DNA of 5,263 nucleotides, from assembly GCA_003232595.1 (NCBI GenBank), contig QIIJ01000173.1, forward strand, positions 1 through 5,263, read 5' to 3'. The notes below the pieces were generated by a model. The model saw only the letters and a list, made by a program, of their open reading frames with translations, was not told the DNA's origin and did not search any database. Of this stretch, positions 1 through 5,263 are shown one piece after another. Source of the DNA: Aurantimonadaceae bacterium (lineage in GTDB: Bacteria > Pseudomonadota > Alphaproteobacteria > Rhizobiales > Rhizobiaceae). Each line of letters opens with the position of its first letter. The stretch's first letter is position 1. The translations under genes and the position numbers were made by a program.

Positions 1-464
1 TCACGAACAAAAACCGTTATCAACATATTGAGCAGGTTGCGAACACCAACGATATTCTGGTTGATCTGTCCAACAAGATAGGCGGAGCGGGTGTTATGAT
101 AAAACCCGATGCCGAGATTCAACAGATGGTCAAATATCCGGGTCTGATAGGAGCGTACAATATTGTTGGCAACCCTGTTCAGCAATACATCCTGGACATA
201 GCTTGCAGCCCCCTTGATCAGAAAAACGATGAACACTGCTACCGAAATGATGTAGGCGGTTGTCAAATTATGCTCAACAAAAACATCGTCCACCAAAATC
301 CGCATGATCCATGCTGTGAACGCAGTTGCTGCTGCAATCATCACAAGACAAATTCCGGCAATCACGTATCTGCCGGTCTGCCCCTTGATGTTTTCGCCCG
401 CAACACGAAAAATAATCGAATAGTTGTCCGATGCGTGGGCAAGTTTTTTGATTTTGTTCAACAA
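1..464 (-). CDS. ABC exporter, MsbA-like half-transporter, N-terminal part (runs off left edge)
   Basis: The 154 visible residues are the start of the membrane domain of an ABC-B type exporter, in which one chain normally carries a six-helix membrane domain followed by an ATPase domain. A short charged N-terminus (to about residue 32) leads into hydrophobic helix 1 (about 33-57), which ends in ILVDDVF, a typical end of helix 1 in MsbA-like proteins. Helix 2 is at about 70-88. A long cytoplasmic stretch follows, with NRVANNIVRSYQTRIFDHLL and the family-like FYHNTRSAYLVGQI, and then the start of helix 3 (from about 146). The ATPase domain lies outside the window, so no Walker motifs can be seen and the substrate is unknown; lipid or drug export is a family-level guess. 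The frame is open back to a TAA at 501-503 and contains no ATG. I chose TTG at 462-464; the next codon, TTG at 459-461, is equally possible. It lies 70 bases downstream of glk and is probably co-transcribed with it. Confidence 0.85.
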   Translation of the reverse strand, partial: MLNKIKKLAHASDNYSIIFRVAGENIKGQTGRYVIAGICLVMIAAATAFTAWIMRILVDDVFVEHNLTTAYIISVAVFIVFLIKGAASYVQDVLLNRVANNIVRSYQTRIFDHLLNLGIGFYHNTRSAYLVGQINQNIVGVRNLLNMLITVFVR

Positions 465-534
465 TGAAGCATTGCTCGATGGTTGCTGCGGATGTTTTGA
501 TTATATAACCGGTTTGGCTGACAATTCCTATCCG

Positions 535-1572
535 TCAATCACGCTCATTTCCGTCCGGGCTGTACCAACGGCGATTTTCTGTATCAAGGCCAAAACGAGA
601 GGGATTGCGGGCAAAGGCTGCAAGTCCGGTCAGGGCGGCGGATTCGTGCATAACAAGAAAAGTCGGAACAGATTGCAACAATTCCCTGTGGGGATATTTG
701 TTTTCAAATTCATCCCTGAAACCACTTTCAGCCAGGATTTTTGCTATCTGTCTGCAAATACCACCGGCGATATACACTCCTCCCCTGGCCAGGAATGTCA
801 GGGCCAGGTCGCCTGCAATCCGTCCAAGATAACAGCAGAATAGCTCGATTGTTTCCTTGGCAGCAGCATCGGAACCCAGAAGCGCTGCCGCGGTAACTTC
901 TTCTGATGATGACAGTTTACCCGGAGTGCCGGCAATTTTTGACAATGCCTGATAGATGTTCATGATGCCACGACCGGAAATCACTTGCTCGGCGGAAATG
1001 CGCCCCTCCACCTTTTCAAGCACGGACCAAATCTCAATATCCCTTGTTGAACGTGGTCCGAAATCAACGTGGCCACCCTCGCCCGGTAGCGGTATCCATG
1101 TATTGCGGGCATGGACAAGGCCTGCAACGCCAAGACCGGTGCCTGGGCCAAACACCACACGATTTGCGTGTTCTTCGGCCACTCCGCTGCCAATATTGAC
1201 AATATCTTCATCCCGGTAAGATGTGGCAGCCAGGGCCTGGGCCTCAAAATCATTCAGCAAAACCACGTTGTCAAACGACAATTCCCGCATCATCCTTTCT
1301 GGCCGGATCGACCAGTTGCAATTGGTCAATTCAAGACCGTTGTCCTCAATCGGTCCGGCAGCAGCTAAAATAATGGAACGCGGATACATTGAAATCTTGT
1401 CGAGTACGCCCTGCTGAATGGCCTCTTCAACGGTGTCATATTCTGTGGTCAGCAGGTTGGGAAAGCTCTTTGGCTCTGCATGGGCATCGATCAAAATCCG
1501 GAATCTTGCATTGGTTCCGCCAATATCGCCGATTACAACCGGAAAGCTGATATTTTTGAAATCTTTGCTCAT
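535..1572 (-). CDS. glk: glucokinase (EC 2.7.1.2)
   Basis: Cytoplasmic ATP-dependent kinase that converts glucose to glucose 6-phosphate, feeding glycolysis or the Entner-Doudoroff route. The 345-residue length suits the bacterial Glk family of the ASKHA fold. Visible motifs are the phosphate-1 loop GDIGGTNARF (15-24), the catalytic aspartate D108 in LLNDFEAQALA, GPGTGLGVAG (142-151), the sugar-binding LPGEGGH (162-168, with E165 and H168 matching the E. coli glucose contacts), E195 before SGRG (199-202), and the adenosine motif GGVYIAGGI (264-272). All key residues are present, so it should be active. It is the Glk type rather than the ROK type, since the ROK cysteine zinc motif is absent. 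The ATG at 1570-1572 places GDIGGT where the family expects it, but the Shine-Dalgarno in front is weak. A promoter-like pair lies about 75-100 bases upstream. The exporter gene follows after 70 bases. Confidence 0.95.
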   Translation of the reverse strand: MSKDFKNISFPVVIGDIGGTNARFRILIDAHAEPKSFPNLLTTEYDTVEEAIQQGVLDKISMYPRSIILAAAGPIEDNGLELTNCNWSIRPERMMRELSFDNVVLLNDFEAQALAATSYRDEDIVNIGSGVAEEHANRVVFGPGTGLGVAGLVHARNTWIPLPGEGGHVDFGPRSTRDIEIWSVLEKVEGRISAEQVISGRGIMNIYQALSKIAGTPGKLSSSEEVTAAALLGSDAAAKETIELFCCYLGRIAGDLALTFLARGGVYIAGGICRQIAKILAESGFRDEFENKYPHRELLQSVPTFLVMHESAALTGLAAFARNPSRFGLDTENRRWYSPDGNERD

Positions 1573-1646
1573 AAAGGCTGCTTGTTACTTTTCACCGGGA
1601 CTTTGTTGACCATTTGCGAATCAATTTATTCAGTCATTGGCGTTTG

Positions 1647-1674
1647 TATCTACACAATTTACCGAAATTACCAA
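1647..1674 (-). promoter_or_regulatory. candidate sigma-70 promoter of glk
   Basis: On the minus strand TTGGTA (1674-1669) is followed after 16 bases by TAGATA (1652-1647), giving a predicted start near 1640 and a leader of about 68 bases. Two local repeats overlap it: a tandem pair GGTAATTT/GGTAAATT (1672-1656) and an imperfect palindrome TTGTGTAGATACAA (1656-1643) over the -10 box, either of which could bind a regulator. It is the best promoter match in the 148-base gap between trmB and glk, but the match is partial and unproven. Confidence 0.4.
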
Positions 1675-1700
1675 GATTACGATCGCGATGCGGTCATTGC

Positions 1701-1720
1701 AGCCCGGCAAAATCCCGGCT
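1701..1720 (-). repeat. imperfect inverted repeat directly after the trmB stop codon
   Basis: On the minus strand AGCCGGG and CCGGGCT flank a 6-base loop (ATTTTG) and can form a 7-base stem with one G-G mismatch, starting right after the trmB TAA (1723-1721). It could cap the 3' end of the metK-trmB message. It is not a standard intrinsic terminator in that direction, because the sequence after it (GCAATGACC) has no T run. On the plus strand it is followed by scattered T runs, but no plus-strand gene precedes it. Confidence 0.4.
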
Positions 1721-2413
1721 TTATCGATGTTTTTCAAAAATCAGATAGGCCGGTGTTCGGCTTTCCCTGACTGCCTTGGCCTCATAGCGGGTGCTCAACC
1801 AGCCCTGCCACGGTTCGCACCAGTCACGCGCACTCTTGGCGGTCCAGCAGAATTCCCGGTGATGGTCGCAATGAAGCAATGTCCAATTGACATAGGTATC
1901 GATGTCCGAGGCAAAGCGAAGTTCGCCGCCGGGAACAAGCACTCTGGCAATTCGATCCAAGTTTTTCTGGCTGACAAATCGGCGTTTCCAGTGGCGTTTT
2001 TTGGGCCACGGGTCGGGATAAAGCAGATCAACCCGCGACACACAACAAGATGGCAACCAGTCCAGTATCCGGGTGGCATCATCATCATAGAGACGGATAT
2101 TGGTCAGATTGCGGGTTTCGATTTCACCGAGCATTTTCGCCATGCCATTGATAAACGGCTCGATCCCGATGAAACCTGTATCAGGATGGAGATTTGCCTC
2201 GTGCGCCAGATGTTCGCCGCCGCCGAAGCCTATTTCCATACGAATTTCTGATTTCGGTGGATCGAACAGGTCGCCGGGATTGCCGGGTGATGGTGAGACT
2301 GGATTGAGCACCAACTGAGGTAGCAATGTTTCCCACAGCCGCTGTTTTCGCGCCCTTAGTTTCTGACCTTTTCTGCGCCCGAAAAAGGCTTCAGCCTTGC
2401 GTTCGCGGTGCAA
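1721..2413 (-). CDS. trmB: tRNA (guanine-46-N7)-methyltransferase
   Basis: Cytoplasmic SAM-dependent enzyme that makes 7-methylguanosine at position 46 in the variable loop of tRNAs (EC 2.1.1.33). With this start it has 230 residues, normal for TrmB. The N-terminal FFGRRKGQKLRARKQRLWETL (from residue 10) is typical of alphaproteobacterial members. The SAM-binding loop is MEIGFGGGEH (59-68), followed by FIGIEP (81-86) and DDDA (110-113). The family signature PDPWPKKRHWKRR is at 133-145, and the C-terminal TRYE at 208-211 matches the conserved TxxE region. The start is unusual. The frame has a TAA at 2435-2437 and no ATG between it and the conserved FGRRKG block, so TTG at 2411-2413, two bases after the metK stop, is the best choice; CTG at 2417-2419 is the alternative. 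No good Shine-Dalgarno lies at the right distance, so translation is probably coupled to metK. TrmB uses the SAM that MetK makes. Confidence 0.93.
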   Translation of the reverse strand: MHRERKAEAFFGRRKGQKLRARKQRLWETLLPQLVLNPVSPSPGNPGDLFDPPKSEIRMEIGFGGGEHLAHEANLHPDTGFIGIEPFINGMAKMLGEIETRNLTNIRLYDDDATRILDWLPSCCVSRVDLLYPDPWPKKRHWKRRFVSQKNLDRIARVLVPGGELRFASDIDTYVNWTLLHCDHHREFCWTAKSARDWCEPWQGWLSTRYEAKAVRESRTPAYLIFEKHR

Positions 2414-2415
2414 AT

Positions 2416-3606
2416 TCAGATCACTGATTTGAGTTTATCCACCAAATCGGTGTTCTCCCAGGAGAACCCGCCTTCCGCATCCGGTTTACGACCAAAATGG
2501 CCATAGGCCGCCGTGCGCGCATAGATCGGCTTGTTTAAATCAAGATGGGCCCGGATACCACGCGGAGACAGGTCCATCACCTGTGATATGACTTCCTCAA
2601 TGCGAGAATCCAGCACCGACGATGTGCCTCCGGTATCAACATATACAGACAATGGCTGCGCCACGCCGATTGCATAGGACAACTGGATTGAACACCATTC
2701 TGAATAACCGGCAGCAACAATATTCTTGGCAAGGTAGCGTGCTGCATAGGCGGCAGAGCGGTCTACTTTGGTTGGGTCTTTGCCGGAAAATGCACCCCCG
2801 CCGTGGGGTGCGGCACCGCCATAGGTATCAACAATGATCTTGCGGCCTGTGAGTCCTGCATCGCCATCCGGCCCGCCGATAACAAATTTGCCGGTTGGAT
2901 TGACATGCCATACGGTTTCATCGGTGATCCAGCCATCCGGCAGGGTATCTTCAATGTAGGGGCGCACCAGATCAGCCACATCGGCGGATGTCATGTGCTC
3001 ATCAAGATGCTGGGTGGAAAGCACTATTGATGACGCACGAACCGGCTTGCCGCCCTCGTAGGCTACAGTGACCTGGCTTTTGGAATCCGGCCCGAGCTGG
3101 GCTGCCTCGCCGGATTTGCGCGCCTTGGCCAGCACTTCCAGTATTTTGTGAGAATAGTAAATCGGTGCCGGCATCAGTTCGGGCGTATCCTTGCATGCAT
3201 AGCCGAACATTATGCCCTGATCACCCGCCCCTTCATCTTTGTTGTCACCTGCATCAACCCCTTGCGCAATATTTGCTGACTGGGCGTGAAGCAAAACATC
3301 GATATCCGCATTTTGCCAATGAAACCCATCCTGCTCGTAGCCAATATCGCGAATTGCGGTGCGTGCTACATCTTCGATCTGCTCAGGTGTGATACTGTTC
3401 GGCCCTCGGGTTTCTCCGGCAATAACCACCTTGTTGGTAGTTGTCAGGGTTTCGGCAGCGACCCGCACATCCCATGCATCCATACCGTCATTTATGGCGC
3501 GGTCGAAATACAAATCGACAATTTCATCGGAAATTCTATCGGAAACCTTGTCCGGGTGGCCTTCAGAAACGGATTCACTTGTAAACAGATAATTGTCGCG
3601 TGACAT
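2416..3606 (-). CDS. metK: S-adenosylmethionine synthetase (methionine adenosyltransferase)
   Basis: Cytoplasmic enzyme (EC 2.5.1.6) that joins methionine and ATP to give SAM, phosphate and diphosphate; the family usually works as a homotetramer needing Mg2+ and K+. The 396 residues are full length. Visible hallmarks are [11 protein letters not shown] (10-20, with the ATP/Mg-binding H17, D19 and K20), signature 1 [11 protein letters not shown] (126-136), [10 protein letters not shown] (237-246), signature 2 [16 protein letters not shown] (269-284), and the conserved C-terminal TAAYGHFGR (365-373). Nothing is missing. The ATG at 3604-3606 is supported by a clear Shine-Dalgarno AAGGGA seven bases upstream and by the normal family N-terminus. 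The gene sits behind its own promoter and a structured leader resembling SAM-II, suggesting feedback control by SAM. trmB begins two bases after its stop, so the two are very probably one transcript. Confidence 0.98.
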   Translation of the reverse strand: MSRDNYLFTSESVSEGHPDKVSDRISDEIVDLYFDRAINDGMDAWDVRVAAETLTTTNKVVIAGETRGPNSITPEQIEDVARTAIRDIGYEQDGFHWQNADIDVLLHAQSANIAQGVDAGDNKDEGAGDQGIMFGYACKDTPELMPAPIYYSHKILEVLAKARKSGEAAQLGPDSKSQVTVAYEGGKPVRASSIVLSTQHLDEHMTSADVADLVRPYIEDTLPDGWITDETVWHVNPTGKFVIGGPDGDAGLTGRKIIVDTYGGAAPHGGGAFSGKDPTKVDRSAAYAARYLAKNIVAAGYSEWCSIQLSYAIGVAQPLSVYVDTGGTSSVLDSRIEEVISQVMDLSPRGIRAHLDLNKPIYARTAAYGHFGRKPDAEGGFSWENTDLVDKLKSVI

Positions 3607-3613
3607 CGCAATA

Positions 3614-3619
3614 TCCCTT
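3614..3619 (-). promoter_or_regulatory. metK ribosome binding site, within the leader pseudoknot
   Basis: AAGGGA on the minus strand ends seven bases before the metK ATG, a good spacing and strong complementarity to the 16S tail. Its AGGG core (3618-3615) is complementary to CCCT at 3652-3649 in the leader, so folding of the leader would hide it. This makes translation initiation the probable control point. Confidence 0.75.
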
Positions 3620-3666
3620 GCTTAGTTGAATATGGGACGCAACAAGCCAGGGTGCCAAATACGTCC
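3614..3666 (-). promoter_or_regulatory. candidate SAM-II-type riboswitch in the metK leader
   Basis: The minus-strand leader can form an H-type pseudoknot just upstream of metK. Stem 1 pairs GGACGT (3666-3661) with GCGTCC (3640-3635), six pairs including one U-G. Stem 2 pairs GTTG (3643-3640, sharing one base with stem 1) with CAAC (3628-3625). It can extend as CCCTGGCTT (3652-3644) with AAGCAAGGG (3623-3615), with one G-A mismatch, so the Shine-Dalgarno is taken up in the fold. The order of elements matches what I remember of SAM-II from alphaproteobacterial met genes: stem 1, an ATTTGGC loop, a GGCTTG block abutting the 3' strand of stem 1, a short loop, then CTAA before the purine-rich Shine-Dalgarno. 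SAM-II binds SAM and reduces translation; control of a SAM synthetase gene fits. The class is assigned from memory of the consensus, without a covariance search. The loop 3 and tail match is looser than the 5' half. SAM/SAH, another small pseudoknot class found before metK, is the alternative. Confidence 0.6.
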
Positions 3667-3677
3667 ACGATGTCGAT

Positions 3678-3706
3678 CATGTAGGATTTGTTCGAAGGAA
3701 CGTCAA
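3678..3706 (-). promoter_or_regulatory. candidate sigma-70 promoter of metK
   Basis: On the minus strand TTGACG (3706-3701), one base from the -35 consensus, is followed after exactly 17 bases by TACATG (3683-3678); CTACAT one base earlier is an equally acceptable alphaproteobacterial -10. The predicted start near 3671 would place the leader pseudoknot at the very 5' end of the message, a few bases before stem 1, as expected for a short aptamer. The -10 is weak, hence moderate confidence. Confidence 0.55.
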
Positions 3707-3838
3707 GCGTTCAATCGGGCATAGCTAAATATCTTCAAAAACAGCCTATTCCCAAAGACAAGCACTGCACCCAATCCGGCCCGGTGCACGATCACCTGGC
3801 CTGAGTGAGGAAAATTTCAGGTGTACGCCAACCGGGAG

Positions 3839-4261
3839 CTAGCCAACCTGTTCGCCATCGTCATCAGCAAGGGATTTAACCAGATCCACGATCTTGCGCC
3901 GTACCTTGGGATCCTGAATTTTAACGAAAGCTCTGTTGAGCTGCAGTCCTTCCGAACTGGAAAGAAAATCAACAACATAGGTTGTCGAATTTTCCTCTGC
4001 CATGCCGGTGACGGCCTGAGTGCCGGAAGGGGCATCCTCAAAGAAAAAGGCAACAGGAACATTGAGAACATTTGCAATGTTCTGCAACCGGCTTGCACCG
4101 ATCCTGTTGGCCCCTTTTTCGTATTTCTGAATTTGCTGAAATGTGATGCCCAGCGCATTGCCCAATTTTTCCTGGCTCAAGCCAAGCATTGTGCGGCGCA
4201 GTCTTACTCTGCTCCCCACATGGATATCAATCGGGTTCGGTTTTTTCTCGTTATCAGACAT
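3839..4261 (-). CDS. praR: XRE-family helix-turn-helix regulator, PraR/PhrR type
   Basis: A 140-residue cytoplasmic DNA-binding protein. A short charged N-terminus is followed by a Cro/C1-type helix-turn-helix (about residues 15-70): VGSRVRLRRTMLGLSQEKLG, then ITFQQIQKYEKG as the recognition-helix region, then NRIGASRLQNIANVLNVPVAFFF. The C-terminal part (about 75-140) is polar and acidic, ends in a helical PKVRRKIVDLVKSLADDD, and contains no recognisable ligand or metal site. Sequence, size and position between lnt and metK fit the rhizobial regulators PraR (reported to repress quorum-sensing and biofilm genes in Rhizobium leguminosarum) and PhrR of Sinorhizobium (acid-inducible). The family call is firm; the target genes here are inferred and unknown. 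The ATG at 4259-4261 has a modest GAGAG Shine-Dalgarno six bases upstream. A perfect palindrome lies about 100 bases upstream and may be an operator. It is separated from metK by 232 bases containing a metK promoter, so the two are probably controlled separately. Confidence 0.9.
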   Translation of the reverse strand: MSDNEKKPNPIDIHVGSRVRLRRTMLGLSQEKLGNALGITFQQIQKYEKGANRIGASRLQNIANVLNVPVAFFFEDAPSGTQAVTGMAEENSTTYVVDFLSSSEGLQLNRAFVKIQDPKVRRKIVDLVKSLADDDGEQVG

Positions 4262-4363
4262 TTTGTCTCTCTTTGCCGGCGCCGACCTGAAACAGCAAGC
4301 GCGGTGGGTTGGTTTTCTGACAATCAGGCGCTGTTATTTAATCACACCGGATCACGAGGGGGC

Positions 4364-4377
4364 GTGCAATCTTGCAC
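4364..4377. promoter_or_regulatory. perfect palindrome upstream of the XRE regulator gene, candidate operator
   Basis: GTGCAA and TTGCAC are separated by two bases (TC on the plus strand) and form a perfect 6-2-6 inverted repeat, a size suited to a dimeric helix-turn-helix protein. It lies 103 bases before the regulator start codon. On the minus strand its second half, TTGCAC (4369-4364), reads as a -35-like hexamer with TGTGAT 17 bases further on, so a bound protein could block a promoter. Self-regulation by the adjacent XRE protein is an inference. The rest of the 186-base gap shows no clear terminator for lnt and no small gene. Confidence 0.45.
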
Positions 4378-4447
4378 AAATAAATGAGGACAATTAGGGT
4401 TGCCTGTCTCATTCCGTGGTAATAATTGCCCCCAGAGTGAATTTCTG

Positions 4448-5263
4448 TCAATGCAGCTTAGGCTTCACGGAATATTTACCAAACGTAATAGCCAAGAAAA
4501 AAGCGAGCATAATCAACCAGTAAGGAAGGTTGCCAAAATTTGTAAATAGGGTGTTTTTTAGGGCTTTGGAGAGCTGACCGTCCAGTACACCAGGCTGACC
4601 GAGTGGTAATGAGCCTTTAATCCGGCCAAAAGAATCAGTTATGACGGAGATACCGCTATTGGCTGCGCGAACCAATGGAATGCCCTGCTCCACCGCGCGT
4701 ATCTGTGCCTGACGCAGATGCTGATAGGGGCCTGGTGTTTCACCAAACCAGCCGTCATTTGTAAGGTTAATTATCCATTCCGGCCTCTCGCCAACACCGA
4801 TGATCTGGCCGGGGAATATCACCTCGTAACAAATCAGCGGCAGAAAAGGCGGGGCACTTTCAAGCGGGATTGTCCGTCGCGCGAAGCCTGGTTCAAACCC
4901 GCCCCGCATCTGGGTCAACTGGCGAAAGCCAATGGATTCAAGTAATGACTGGAACGGCAAATATTCACCAAATGGCACCAGATCGACTTTATCCTGGGCA
5001 TCCAGTATTTCCCCTTCGCCGTTAATTACATAAAGCGAATTGAACACAAAACCATCGCTTTTTCCGGGAACAGGCGGCTCAGCGCGCATGGCCCCGGTAA
5101 TCAATGTAGTTGACTTTGGCAATAGAGCTGCAATTGACGCAATTGCCGCCCGGTTGCGGGTCAATAAAAACGGAAAAGCAGATTCCGGCCAAATCAGATG
5201 AGTGACGTCCTTCAGGGATTGGCCTTCATTTTTCCCTGCCCTTGCGGAAAGGCTCAGATAACG
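4448..5263 (-). CDS. lnt: apolipoprotein N-acyltransferase, C-terminal part (5' end beyond right edge)
   Basis: Inner-membrane enzyme that adds the third acyl chain to the N-terminal cysteine of lipoproteins, using phospholipid as donor. The 271 visible residues are about half of a usual protein of roughly 500-550 and cover the periplasmic nitrilase-like catalytic domain plus the last membrane helix. The catalytic triad is complete: the glutamate in LIWPESAFP (fragment residue 27), the lysine in DKVDLVPFGEYLPF (residue 92) and the cysteine in LICYEVIFP (residue 145). Their spacing is close to that of E. coli E267, K335 and C387. NLTNDGWFGETPGPYQHL and VRAANSGIS are further family blocks. The C-terminus has one hydrophobic helix (LPYWLIMLAFFLAITFGKY) and a short basic tail. 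The frame stays open through the right edge, so the TTG at 5162-5164 is an internal leucine, not the start; the N-terminal membrane helices lie outside. The next gene follows after 186 bases. Confidence 0.96.
   Translation of the reverse strand, partial: RYLSLSARAGKNEGQSLKDVTHLIWPESAFPFLLTRNRAAIASIAALLPKSTTLITGAMRAEPPVPGKSDGFVFNSLYVINGEGEILDAQDKVDLVPFGEYLPFQSLLESIGFRQLTQMRGGFEPGFARRTIPLESAPPFLPLICYEVIFPGQIIGVGERPEWIINLTNDGWFGETPGPYQHLRQAQIRAVEQGIPLVRAANSGISVITDSFGRIKGSLPLGQPGVLDGQLSKALKNTLFTNFGNLPYWLIMLAFFLAITFGKYSVKPKLH

Noticed and set aside
96..467. A 123-codon plus-strand open frame opposite the left end.
   Set aside because: It is the shadow of the ABC exporter gene, whose minus-strand translation shows clear membrane helices and family motifs; the plus-strand product is rich in cysteine and histidine with no domain logic.
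500..524. Perfect TATAAT (minus strand, 505-500) between glk and the exporter gene, with TTGTCA (524-519) upstream, considered as an exporter promoter.
   Set aside because: The spacer is only 13 bases and no better -35 lies at 16-18 bases; an AT-rich chance match is as likely.
1682..1689. Short palindrome ATCGCGAT in the trmB-glk gap.
   Set aside because: Eight bases with non-matching flanks; expected by chance at this length.
1637..2251. A 204-codon plus-strand open frame opposite trmB.
   Set aside because: It lies antisense to trmB, whose SAM loop and PDPWPKKRH signature are unmistakable; the plus-strand product shows no recognisable family.
3766..3788. Hairpin TGCACC/GGTGCA with an 11-base loop, downstream of the XRE regulator gene, considered as its terminator.
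   Set aside because: Only six pairs, and the minus-strand sequence after it (GTGCTTGTCTTTGGG) has no continuous T run; too weak to call.
3821..4387. A 188-codon plus-strand open frame across the regulator gene and both of its flanks.
   Set aside because: The minus strand encodes a clear helix-turn-helix protein there; no promoter, Shine-Dalgarno or family signal supports the plus-strand frame.

Overview
This window looks like an alphaproteobacterial chromosome, most likely Hyphomicrobiales (Rhizobiales) or a close relative. The evidence is the minus-strand order lnt - PraR/PhrR-type regulator - metK - trmB, which is characteristic of that group. Further support comes from the residues of each protein and from a metK leader that resembles the alphaproteobacterial SAM-II riboswitch. 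Base composition is moderate by eye and uniform across the window. I see no insertion sequence, phage gene, tRNA, rRNA or CRISPR array.

All six genes read on the minus strand, so transcription runs from the right edge to the left. From right to left: the C-terminal half of lnt (apolipoprotein N-acyltransferase, cut by the right edge); a 186-base gap with a perfect 6-2-6 palindrome; a 140-residue XRE-family regulator; a 232-base gap holding a likely metK promoter and a pseudoknotted leader over the metK Shine-Dalgarno; metK (S-adenosylmethionine synthetase); trmB (tRNA m7G46 methyltransferase), starting 2 bases after the metK stop; a 148-base gap with a likely promoter; glk (glucokinase); a 70-base gap; and the N-terminal part of an MsbA-like ABC exporter, cut by the left edge.

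metK makes SAM and TrmB, probably made from the same message, uses SAM, so the pair is a natural SAM unit. The leader in front of metK would let SAM limit its own synthesis by masking the ribosome binding site. The palindrome in front of the regulator gene is a candidate operator. glk and the exporter form a second block behind their own promoter. lnt and the exporter both concern the envelope; the other genes are housekeeping.

The window holds mostly conserved genes and I found no convincing new system. The points most worth a check are the metK leader RNA, the palindrome upstream of the regulator, and the lack of an ATG start for both trmB and the ABC exporter gene.
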